A stretch of 13,205 nucleotides of DNA from Candidatus Eiseniibacteriota bacterium. Its GTDB lineage: Bacteria > Joyebacterota > Joyebacteria > Joyebacterales > Joyebacteraceae. The notes beneath the pieces are model-generated. The model saw only the letters and a program-made list of their open reading frames with translations. It ran no database searches and was not told where the DNA came from. A program made the translations under genes and the position numbers. Shown here in pieces: positions 1-5,686 of this stretch (the first letter of the stretch is position 1; each line of letters begins with the position of its first letter). The stretch spans positions 1 through 13,205 of the forward strand of contig DAOWER010000182.1 in the NCBI GenBank assembly GCA_030638405.1, in the 5' to 3' direction.

Positions 1-254
1 AGCATCGGCGAGTCGGACATAAGTCCCATACCGCCTATGTCAAGACCGATGAGAGATGAGATCTGCATCATGCCGCTTCGCGCCTCCGACTCCTGAGGAG
101 GCAGGAACGTCGACCGGCCGGCGTACCAGTTGGGCATGAGAAGGCTGATACCGACCGAGAGGATCGCCGCCGCTATGACAACGCTGTAGATCACCTTGCG
201 CCAGGCAAGACCGGCCTGGAGAATCGTGCGCTCACTGCCCTTGCTTTCTTCCAC
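1..254 (-). CDS. Wzz/GumC-type polysaccharide chain-length determinant, N-terminal part (runs off the window)
   Basis: Only the first 84 codons are present; the frame is still open at base 1. The GTG start at 254 is preceded by GGGAG at six-base spacing and lies 27 nt after the stop of the SLBB export gene, so the two are very likely co-transcribed. The visible protein has a short charged cytoplasmic N-terminus, one membrane helix at about residues 21-40 (VIYSVVIAAAILSVGISLLM), then PNWYAGRSTFLPPQE, the kind of segment that follows the first helix in Wzz/GumC inner-membrane co-polymerases. Family knowledge: these proteins span the inner membrane twice, set polymer length and contact the outer-membrane export channel; some carry a C-terminal tyrosine kinase. 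Whether this one does cannot be seen. The assignment rests on topology, sequence style and adjacency to the SLBB gene, so it is likely but not proven. Confidence 0.75.
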   Translation of the reverse strand, partial: MEESKGSERTILQAGLAWRKVIYSVVIAAAILSVGISLLMPNWYAGRSTFLPPQESEARSGMMQISSLIGLDIGGMGLMSDSPM

Positions 255-281
255 TCGGCACTCCCGACTGGGTGACGGTCG

Positions 282-1877
282 CTACTTGGTGGCCTGGTCG
301 ATGAGAAGGTAGGCGGTGGCGATCGAGGCCGCGAACACCGCCACCTCCCGGAGCATGCGCCAGACGGCGCCCTCGCGCCGCTCGGGCACCCAGACCTCGT
401 CGCCCGGCTCGAGCGAACCCGCGTCCCCCGCGGGGACCCACTCGCCGCTCCCGGAGCAAATCACCTTAACGGCGTTCCTGCGCGCTCCGGACTCGAAGCC
501 CCCGGCTGACTTCACGTAGAAGGAGTAGCGCTCTCCCGGAACGTGTGGGACGCGGCCGGGGCTGGCGACGTGGCCGCCGACGTTCACGGTGAGTGATATC
601 CTCGGCACGATGATCGTGTCGCCGTTCAGAAGGAGAACGTCGTGGGTGATGTCGCCCGACAGCGCCCTGCCGAAATCGGCAACGACCATGCCGGGCTCGT
701 CTCGCATTCTGGATTTCCAGTAGGCGAGCTCGGTCTCGCCCATATCGTCGACGGACATCGAGTCCAGGCGTTTGAACTCGCGGTCGGGGTCGTCTTCGAT
801 AACGGACCGGACGATCCTCGCGTCGCGCAGGGACGCCCGGTCGGTGGGGCCGCCGGCGAGGCTCAGAATGTCGGAGAGCCGGTCGGCGCCCTCGTTGATG
901 CCGTACGGCCCGGGATGCAGGACCTCTCCCTCTACCAGCACGCTCCTGGCCTCGCGCCACTCGTGCTCCGCCCGAACGTAGACCTGGTCGCCGTCCGCAA
1001 GCCTGAGGCCGAGCAACGAGGCGTCGGCCATATCGACGGCCACCGCCCTGGTCGTCCTGCTGTCGACGAAGCGGTGCAGGAAGACGGTGTCACGAACGGC
1101 CCCGCGCGCGAACCCGCCGGCGATCTCGAGGAGCGACGCGAGCGTGTCATCCGGACCGAGCTCGTAGCTGCCCGGCCAGGCCACAGCGCCGTCGATGCGG
1201 ACGTACGACACCGCCTGCGGGACGAAGACGACGTCGCCGTCCAGAATGGGCGGGTTGGCGAGCATGTCGCCGACGTTCCGGTAGCGGATGAGGTCGACGA
1301 GCGCCTCCTCACCGTCAGCCCGCCTTATGCTGATGTTCCGCGTGCTCGCGCCCTCGCCCAGCCCGCCGGCGCGCTCGATCATCTCTCCAGCCAGGTCGAG
1401 AGCCGTGCCGGTGTACTCGCCCGGTGCGACCACGTTGCCCAGGACACTGATGCGAACGGTCCTGAGTCCCGAGAGCGAAACGCTGATCTCCACGTTGCGG
1501 TAGATCTCCCCGAAAGTCCTGATGATCTCGCGCTTGGCCTCGAAGAGGGCCATGCCCCCGACTGAGATGGGCGCGACCCCCGGCAGGATCAGCTCCCCTT
1601 CCGGGGTGATGGTCGCCGTATGGGTCACCGTGCTCTTCCCCCAGAGCACTATGGACAGGCGGTCCCCGGGTCCCGTGACATACTGCCGATCGTCCACCGG
1701 ACCTCGCAGGGCGAGCGCTCCGGCGTCCGTCACGGCGGCCCCGGGCCTAAGCGTGGTCCCGGGCTCGCGGGCGGTGGGGTATCCCGCGAGGTCGGTCTGC
1801 TCCACGGCCGCCGCCGGCAGCACGGCACACAAGGCCGTGAGGGCAACGATGAGGACGGTGATTCGGGATAGAGGCAT
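282..1877 (-). CDS. Polysaccharide export protein with Poly_export and multiple SLBB domains (Wza/GumB-like)
   Basis: From the ATG at 1877 the product is 531 aa and begins with a Sec signal peptide (hydrophobic core about 5-20, AAA before VEQ). The frame also has an ATG at 1919, which would add 14 polar residues ahead of the signal peptide, so 1877 is preferred although its AGGA is poorly placed. Domains: Poly_export about 65-135 (YVTGPGDRLSIVLWG, then TITPEGELILPG), then about four SLBB-like beta-grasp repeats at roughly 140-220, 225-303, 312-425 and 430-497. Each repeat opens with a variant of V.V.G.V..PG.Y and most have AGGF/AGGP/AGGL. A hydrophobic helix at 505-526 lies near the C-terminus. 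In this family the protein forms the periplasmic and outer-membrane export conduit. It is longer than Wza because of extra SLBB repeats. There is no convincing lipobox: the Cys at 17 is preceded by Leu, so it is probably not a lipoprotein. Confidence 0.9.
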   Translation of the reverse strand: MPLSRITVLIVALTALCAVLPAAAVEQTDLAGYPTAREPGTTLRPGAAVTDAGALALRGPVDDRQYVTGPGDRLSIVLWGKSTVTHTATITPEGELILPGVAPISVGGMALFEAKREIIRTFGEIYRNVEISVSLSGLRTVRISVLGNVVAPGEYTGTALDLAGEMIERAGGLGEGASTRNISIRRADGEEALVDLIRYRNVGDMLANPPILDGDVVFVPQAVSYVRIDGAVAWPGSYELGPDDTLASLLEIAGGFARGAVRDTVFLHRFVDSRTTRAVAVDMADASLLGLRLADGDQVYVRAEHEWREARSVLVEGEVLHPGPYGINEGADRLSDILSLAGGPTDRASLRDARIVRSVIEDDPDREFKRLDSMSVDDMGETELAYWKSRMRDEPGMVVADFGRALSGDITHDVLLLNGDTIIVPRISLTVNVGGHVASPGRVPHVPGERYSFYVKSAGGFESGARRNAVKVICSGSGEWVPAGDAGSLEPGDEVWVPERREGAVWRMLREVAVFAASIATAYLLIDQATK

Positions 1878-1939
1878 TTCGTCAGTCCAATCAGGTTCCT
1901 GAGGACGCGACCGGGGCATCCATCCCGGCCGCGCGGATG

Positions 1940-1968
1940 ATTATTGTCTCAGGGCGCGCGGGTGTCAA
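1940..1968 (-). promoter_or_regulatory. Sigma70-type promoter for the SLBB/Wzz genes
   Basis: Read on the minus strand, a perfect -35 box TTGACA (1963-1968) is followed after exactly 17 bases by AATAAT (1940-1945), one mismatch from TATAAT. Transcription would start near 1933, giving a leader of about 56 nt to the ATG at 1877 and only about 14 nt to the alternative ATG at 1919. It lies in the only sizeable gap of the polysaccharide locus, so export genes can be expressed separately from the sugar-nucleotide genes upstream. Confidence 0.7.
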
Positions 1969-1970
1969 GG

Positions 1971-1986
1971 CGCTTCACGGGAAGCG
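1971..1986 (-). other. Short stem-loop between the RmlC-like gene and the SLBB promoter
   Basis: CGCTTC (1971-1976) and GAAGCG (1981-1986) form a perfect 6-bp stem with a 4-base loop. It is about 50 nt downstream of the RmlC-like stop codon and directly upstream of the -35 box of the next promoter. It could be a weak terminator for the upstream operon, but no T-tract follows it on the minus strand. Its role is uncertain. Confidence 0.3.
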
Positions 1987-1992
1987 GCCCGC

Positions 1993-2004
1993 TGACCGCG
2001 GTCA
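1993..2004. promoter_or_regulatory. 12-bp perfect palindrome, candidate operator or activator site
   Basis: TGACCGCGGTCA is a perfect 12-bp dyad. Its centre lies about 65 bp upstream of the predicted start of the SLBB promoter, a position used by many dimeric activators. No regulator gene is visible in the window. The match to a binding site is inferred from symmetry and position only. Confidence 0.4.
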
Positions 2005-2034
2005 AGCGTGTGTAAAGAGAATCGCGCCCGCGCA

Positions 2035-2532
2035 TCAACCTTCGTCCAGTGCCCAGTCGTAGGGAATGTCGTTGTCGTGCGGGTCCACACGGAACTCGTC
2101 CGGCTCGTCGTAACGGTACGGCTCGGTCGGGCAGTTGACGAGGTACCCGGGCTCGTTTCCGACGGCCTTCATGCCGTGAAGGACACCGGGAGGTATGGTG
2201 ATCAGAAGCGGATTGAGCTCGCCCATGGTGAACTCGTTGACCTCACCGTGCGTGGGCGAATCGGGCCTGCCATCGTACAGCACGACCTTCATCATGCCCT
2301 TGACGATGGTGAAGTAGTCGGTCTGCACCTTGTGGTAGTGCCACCCCTTGACGATGCCCGGGTAGCCGACGGACAGGTAGACTTGCCCGAACTTGTCAAA
2401 GATGTCGTCGTCCGCACGCAGCATCTCCATCAGGTAGCCGCGCTCGTCCGGTATTAGCCTGAGTTCCTTGATGCGGACGCCGTCTATCAGCTTCTTGGCC
2501 TTGACGCCTCTGGGAAGACCGCCAGATGCCAT
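2035..2532 (-). CDS. RmlC-like cupin sugar-nucleotide epimerase/isomerase
   Basis: The 165-aa product has a strong AGGAGG five bases before its ATG. It carries the landmarks of the dTDP-4-dehydrorhamnose 3,5-epimerase (RmlC) cupin family: DERGYLMEM (29-37), GWHYHKVQTDYFTIVKG (63-79) aligning with the catalytic-His region of RmlC (H65 in the usual HYQ position), IPPGVLHG (113-120), and a C-terminal Y..DEPDEFRVDP stretch (139-151) matching the usual Y..E..I.W.DP. It is about 20 residues shorter than typical RmlC, and HYH with a Trp before it replaces the usual LHYQ. Its substrate may therefore not be dTDP-4-keto-6-deoxyglucose, and no RmlA, B or D partner is present. It starts 28 nt after the UDP-glucose dehydrogenase stop and probably acts in the same cytosolic sugar-nucleotide route. 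Related family members that are 3,4-ketoisomerases cannot be excluded. Confidence 0.8.
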   Translation of the reverse strand: MASGGLPRGVKAKKLIDGVRIKELRLIPDERGYLMEMLRADDDIFDKFGQVYLSVGYPGIVKGWHYHKVQTDYFTIVKGMMKVVLYDGRPDSPTHGEVNEFTMGELNPLLITIPPGVLHGMKAVGNEPGYLVNCPTEPYRYDEPDEFRVDPHDNDIPYDWALDEG

Positions 2533-2560
2533 TCTCCCCTCCTGGGATTGAGCCCTCCAG

Positions 2561-3874
2561 CTACAGCGCGCCGCGCCCTACACCAACGTAGCTGAATCCG
2601 TGTTTCTTGAGATCCTCGGGGTCGTAGATGTTCCTGCAATCGATAACGACGGGAGAGCGCATGAGTTTCTTCAACCGGTCGAAATCGAGCTGTCTGAACT
2701 CGTTCCACTCGGTGACGATGACGAGCGCGTCCGCGCCCTCCGCGACGGCGTAGGCGTCCGCTACGTAGTCGATGAACGACATGAGCTTCCCTGCGTTGTC
2801 CATCGCCACCGGATCGAATGCCCGGATGGACGCGCCACGGTCGGAGAGCCCCTCGGCCAGCACGATCGAGGCCGCGCAGCGCATGTCGTCGGTGTTCGGC
2901 TTGAAGGCGAGCCCCAGAAGGCCCACGGTCTTGCCGGAAACGTCTCCCCCGACCGCCTCCAGGACTTTGGCCACCATTCGCTCTTTCTGTTCCTGGTTCA
3001 CGCCGACCGCCGCACCGACGATGCGCGCCTCGGTGCCCGCCTCCTCAGCGATGTGCACCAGCGCCTTTGTGTCCTTCGGGAAGCACGAGCCGCCGTACCC
3101 GGCGCCCGCGTGCAGGAACTTGGGCCCGATTCTCTTGTCCAGGCCCATGGCGTACGAGACGACCTGGACGTCGGCCCCGACGTTCTCGCAGACGTTCGCG
3201 ATCTCGTTGATGAAGGAGATCTTCGTCGCGAGAAACGCGTTGGAGGCGTACTTGATGAGCTCGGCGCTCTCCGGAGCGGTCTCGACGATGGGTGTCCGGT
3301 TCAGGTAGAGGGGAGCATATATGCCCCGCATCACCTCCATCGCCCGCTCACTGTCGGCCCCGACCACGACTCTGTCGGGACGCATGAAGTCCTCGACGGC
3401 CGACCCCTCACGGAGGAACTCGGGATTGCTCACGACATCGAACTCGATGGGCTCGGCCTGGTTCTCCTCGACGATCTTCCTGAGCCTCCTGGCCGTTCCC
3501 ACGGGGACAGTGCTCTTCTGGACGATGACGCGGTAGCCGGTCATGTGCTTCCCCACATCCCGTGCGACCGAATCCACCTGAGACAGATCCACGCGCCCTC
3601 CCTCACCCTCCGGCGTGCCGACCGCGCACAAGATGACGTCGTTCTCGGCTACCGCCCGGGCGAAATCGGTCGTGAAGCTGAGCCTCCCCTCCCTCACGTT
3701 CCTCTCAACGACTTCCGAGAGCCCCGGCTCGTAGAAAGGGATCTCGCCGCGCGCGAGCCGTTCTATCTTCTCTTCGATGCGGTCTACGCAGACGACCTGG
3801 TTGCCGAGGTCGGCGAGTCCCGCTCCCCCCACCAATCCCACATACCCCGTTCCTATCACCGCTATCTTGTGCAT
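2561..3874 (-). CDS. ugd: UDP-glucose 6-dehydrogenase
   Basis: A full-length 437-aa member of the UDP-glucose/GDP-mannose dehydrogenase family. It would oxidise UDP-glucose to UDP-glucuronate with two NAD+ in the cytosol, supplying acidic sugars for surface polysaccharide. Visible landmarks: N-terminal Rossmann motif IGTGYVGLVGG (7-17) with D31 ending the second strand; TVPVGT (122-127); NPEFLREGSAVEDF (150-163); K208 and N212 in ELIKYASNAFLATK; catalytic Cys264 in GAGYGGSCFPKDTKAL; and the C-terminal nucleotide-binding region starting GLLGLAFKPNTDDMR (318-332). The ATG at 3874 lies inside the end of the MBL-fold gene (13-nt overlap), with AGGAG about ten bases upstream, suggesting translational coupling. 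A GDP-mannose dehydrogenase is less likely given these motifs, but substrate cannot be settled from sequence alone. Confidence 0.95.
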   Translation of the reverse strand: MHKIAVIGTGYVGLVGGAGLADLGNQVVCVDRIEEKIERLARGEIPFYEPGLSEVVERNVREGRLSFTTDFARAVAENDVILCAVGTPEGEGGRVDLSQVDSVARDVGKHMTGYRVIVQKSTVPVGTARRLRKIVEENQAEPIEFDVVSNPEFLREGSAVEDFMRPDRVVVGADSERAMEVMRGIYAPLYLNRTPIVETAPESAELIKYASNAFLATKISFINEIANVCENVGADVQVVSYAMGLDKRIGPKFLHAGAGYGGSCFPKDTKALVHIAEEAGTEARIVGAAVGVNQEQKERMVAKVLEAVGGDVSGKTVGLLGLAFKPNTDDMRCAASIVLAEGLSDRGASIRAFDPVAMDNAGKLMSFIDYVADAYAVAEGADALVIVTEWNEFRQLDFDRLKKLMRSPVVIDCRNIYDPEDLKKHGFSYVGVGRGAL

Positions 3875-4698
3875 GAAGGCTGAACTCCTGTCGATGTGGT
3901 CGCGTTGGCCGACTGAGCGTCCTCTCCAAGGCAGACGGGACCCGTCGCCCGGTCCTGCTGCGCCAGATGGATGGCGACATCGGCCCTGCCGGCCCGCTCC
4001 AGAGCGTCTCGCGCGGTCGCAAGCGCCAGGCCAGGAGTGTTGTTCTCCCTGGACAGATGCGCGAGCACGAGAGTCGACATCGGACAGTCCGCGAGCGAGA
4101 CGAGTTCCCTCGCCGCCGCCTCATTGGAGAGGTGCCCCTCGTTGCTCATTATGCGCTGCTTCAGGAACCACGGATAGCCGCCGTCCAGCAGCATCCTCTC
4201 GTCGTGGTTGAACTCGAGCACCACGCAGTCCGCCCGGCCGATGCGGTGGCGTACCGGGTGGCTGACCACACCAAGGTCGGTGGCCACGGCGACGACCGTG
4301 CGGCCGTCGCTCAAGGAGTAGCCGACCGGTTCCGCGCAGTCGTGGCTGACCGCGAACGGTGAGACAAGGAAGTCGCCGATCTCGAAGTCGGTTCCCGCTT
4401 CCACGATGGTCCGTCCGGGGCACTTGCCCAGACGTCGGTCGATGGCGGCGTGAGTCCCGGCCGTGGCGCAGGCCGGAACGTCGAACTTCCGCGTGACAGG
4501 GCCGAGGCCGCTCACGTGGTCCGAGTGCTCGTGCGTGACCAACACGGCCGAGAGCTGCGCCGTGTCCAGACCCAGCCCTTCCGCCGCCTGCGATATGCGT
4601 CTGCCGGAGACACCGGCGTCGATCAGCACCGCGGTCGACCCGCTCGACACCCATATCGCGTTTCCGGAACTCCCGCTGGCGAGCACCGCGACCTTCAT
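3862..4698 (-). CDS. WalJ/YycJ-like metallo-beta-lactamase-fold hydrolase
   Basis: The 278-aa protein begins LASGSSGN (6-13), the hallmark start of the WalJ/YycJ/VicX group, followed by LIDAG (25-29) and the metal motif H56-x-H58-x-D60-H61 in VTHEHSDH. Further ligand-type positions are seen in VSHD, ATDLG, LEFNHD and LAHLSRENN, all in family order. WalJ-type proteins are cytosolic, probably nucleic-acid or phosphodiester-acting hydrolases. In Firmicutes the gene travels with the WalKR cell-wall regulators; here it sits between a small membrane protein and ugd. The ATG at 4698 overlaps the upstream TGA as ATGA and has GGAGG close by, while its own end overlaps ugd by 13 nt. A tail of about 25 residues extends past the conserved fold and looks unconserved. 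Family call is strong; the biochemical substrate is unknown. Confidence 0.88.
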   Translation of the reverse strand: MKVAVLASGSSGNAIWVSSGSTAVLIDAGVSGRRISQAAEGLGLDTAQLSAVLVTHEHSDHVSGLGPVTRKFDVPACATAGTHAAIDRRLGKCPGRTIVEAGTDFEIGDFLVSPFAVSHDCAEPVGYSLSDGRTVVAVATDLGVVSHPVRHRIGRADCVVLEFNHDERMLLDGGYPWFLKQRIMSNEGHLSNEAAARELVSLADCPMSTLVLAHLSRENNTPGLALATARDALERAGRADVAIHLAQQDRATGPVCLGEDAQSANATTSTGVQPSCTR

Positions 4699-4865
4699 GA
4701 ACCTCCCCCGGTCACATTCGACGAGGACCCGGACTGCGACGGCGCGTGGTAGCGGTCGCTCGGGAGTTCGCGAACGATCCTCTCCTTCCGGTCAGCCAGC
4801 CTGAGGGTCGCCATCGCGGTCAGCGCGACCAGGACGACCAGCCAGGCTACCCACCGCCGGATCAT
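4695..4865 (-). CDS. Small single-helix membrane protein (56 aa), unknown function
   Basis: A short gene easily missed by length cut-offs. The ATG at 4865 is preceded by a perfect AGGAGG at five-base spacing, and its TGA overlaps the ATG of the MBL-fold gene as ATGA, the classical signature of translational coupling. The product starts MIRRWVAWLVVLVALTAMAT: two arginines then a hydrophobic helix at about residues 5-20, which may be a membrane anchor or an uncleaved signal. A short charged segment (LADRKERIVRELPSDRYH, 23-40) and a Ser/Gly-rich tail follow. The pattern recalls small single-pass division or cell-wall proteins of the FtsL/FtsB kind, but no coiled coil is clear and I do not assign it. 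The ribosome binding site and coupling make it very likely a real gene. Confidence 0.75.
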   Translation of the reverse strand: MIRRWVAWLVVLVALTAMATLRLADRKERIVRELPSDRYHAPSQSGSSSNVTGGGS

Positions 4866-4943
4866 CGCGTCCTCCTGAAGAAGCGGCCACCCGAGGCATC
4901 GTGGACCGTCGAGTGGCCTATGGAAGCGAGGGAGCAGGCGGCG

Positions 4944-5225
4944 CTACGCGCGCCCCTCGGGTCCCGTCGGCGCATCGATGTACTGAGAGATGAGCCGCTC
5001 GAATCTGCTCTTGTAGATGAGGTCGAACTTGTCCATCAGATCAGGGATGATCTCCTGGGCCTGCCGGCGGACGCGCTGGGCGAGGACCGTGGCCTCCTGA
5101 CGGTTGAGATGGCCGCCCGTAATTTCCTCACACGCGCTGTCGACCAGCTCCCTCAGCGCAAGGAGTTTCTCCTCCTCCTCGGCCAGAAGTGACTGCATTT
5201 CGGTGTCGTCGAACGTGTCGCTCAT
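4944..5225 (-). CDS. Hypothetical small helical protein (93 aa), first gene of the polysaccharide operon
   Basis: I do not recognise this protein. The ATG at 5225 has GGGGTGA about eight bases upstream; a GTG four codons earlier (5237) is possible but would overlap that site. The 93 residues are predicted mostly helical and cytosolic: a very acidic N-terminus with a run of four Glu (17-20), a leucine-rich helix (21-37), a basic helix (41-58), then IIPDLMDKFDLIYKSRFERL (59-78), an aromatic and basic C-terminal helix that looks like the conserved core. There is no signal peptide, membrane helix or cysteine cluster; the only Cys is at position 32. It lies about 50 nt downstream of the 5282-5310 promoter and 78 nt ahead of the 56-aa gene. 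A regulatory or adaptor role is conceivable but is pure inference. Confidence 0.7.
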   Translation of the reverse strand: MSDTFDDTEMQSLLAEEEEKLLALRELVDSACEEITGGHLNRQEATVLAQRVRRQAQEIIPDLMDKFDLIYKSRFERLISQYIDAPTGPEGRA

Positions 5226-5281
5226 ACGTAGAATCACCCCAGAGAGTTGTCATCGACCAGTTGTTCACGCACTTGAGCAGG

Positions 5282-5310
5282 ATTCTACGGCCCGTGCGCG
5301 CTCAGGTCAA
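5282..5310 (-). promoter_or_regulatory. Sigma70-type promoter driving the minus-strand operon
   Basis: On the minus strand TTGACC (5305-5310) and TAGAAT (5282-5287) are spaced by exactly 17 bases, each one mismatch from consensus. Transcription would start near 5275, about 50 nt before the ATG at 5225. It would drive the 93-aa gene, the 56-aa gene, the MBL hydrolase, ugd and the RmlC-like gene. The -10 box lies within one arm of a 9-bp inverted repeat (5281-5289 with 5227-5235). Confidence 0.65.
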
Positions 5311-5328
5311 GTGCCTTCGGCAAGCGGC

Positions 5329-5358
5329 TTGACACTCGCTGCCCGCGCGGCGTAGGCT
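5329..5358 (+). promoter_or_regulatory. Candidate divergent promoter for the plus-strand membrane genes
   Basis: A perfect TTGACA (5329-5334) is followed after 18 bases by TAGGCT (5353-5358), which matches TATAAT at only three positions. Transcription would begin near 5365, leaving about 38 nt to the ATG at 5403. It sits back to back with the minus-strand promoter, 18 bp between the two -35 boxes, so a single regulator or supercoiling could link both directions. Confidence 0.5.
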
Positions 5359-5402
5359 TGTCCCCAGACCCTGATGGTTGCCAGGAAAGCCGGGAGGCCT
5401 CG

Positions 5403-5588
5403 ATGCTCAGACTGCTGTCCTTCGTGCTCGCCGTCGTCGCGGCGGCGGTTCTGCTCCTTGGCATCGCCGTGAGAATTTCGAGCACGGGGGTCATCATGGG
5501 CATGGCGCCTGTCACGCTGTGGCGGTTTTCTGTTGCCTGCACGGGCTTCGCTATCTACCTGCACCTCTACGCCAAGGACGAACGTTAG
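5403..5588 (+). CDS. Small two-helix membrane protein (61 aa), unknown function
   Basis: The ATG at 5403 is preceded by GGGAGG with five-base spacing, and the codons show the high third-position GC of neighbouring genes. The frame also opens upstream at a TTG (5358), but that would begin within the predicted -10 box and adds a polar stretch with no ribosome binding site. The protein has two membrane helices, about 4-24 (LLSFVLAVVAAAVLLLGIAV) and about 39-57 (TLWRFSVACTGFAIYLHLY), joined by a short loop containing SSTG and MGMAP, and ends in the charged tail AKDER. This hairpin topology suits a small partner or assembly factor of an inner-membrane protein, possibly the large membrane-TPR protein encoded 98 bp downstream. 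No family was recognised. Confidence 0.7.
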   Translation: MLRLLSFVLAVVAAAVLLLGIAVRISSTGVIMGMAPVTLWRFSVACTGFAIYLHLYAKDER

Positions 5589-5633
5589 ACACGGGCGACG
5601 GCGACGGACAGCAGTCCGCGGCGCCGACCCATC

Positions 5634-5657
5634 GTCGCCCGGCGAATGCCGGGCGGC
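5634..5657 (+). other. Strong stem-loop between the 61-aa gene and the membrane-TPR gene
   Basis: A 10-bp stem (5634-5643 with 5648-5657; nine Watson-Crick pairs and one T-G wobble) encloses a GAAT loop. Its left arm can also pair with GGGCGACG at 5593-5600 through CGTCGCCC (5633-5640), so two exclusive folds are possible. No T-tract follows, so it could be an intergenic processing or attenuation element rather than a simple terminator. It ends about 30 nt before the next start codon. Confidence 0.45.
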
Positions 5658-5686
5658 GCCATTCTGGAAGCGAGGTGGAATTCGAG

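Noticed and set aside
1827..1829. Lipoprotein signal in the SLBB export protein (Cys17)
   Set aside because: The residue before the Cys is Leu, not Gly, Ala or Ser, and a standard cleavage site follows later, so a lipobox is not supported.
2600..3883. Long open frame on the plus strand antisense to ugd
   Set aside because: It mirrors a full, motif-complete ugd; its translation is rich in Asp, Arg and Val without domains, as expected for the opposite strand of a GC-rich gene.
5378..5686. N-terminal extension of the membrane-TPR gene
   Set aside because: The frame is open but its translation is low-complexity Arg, Gly and His; the 61-aa gene in another frame has a good ribosome binding site and helices.
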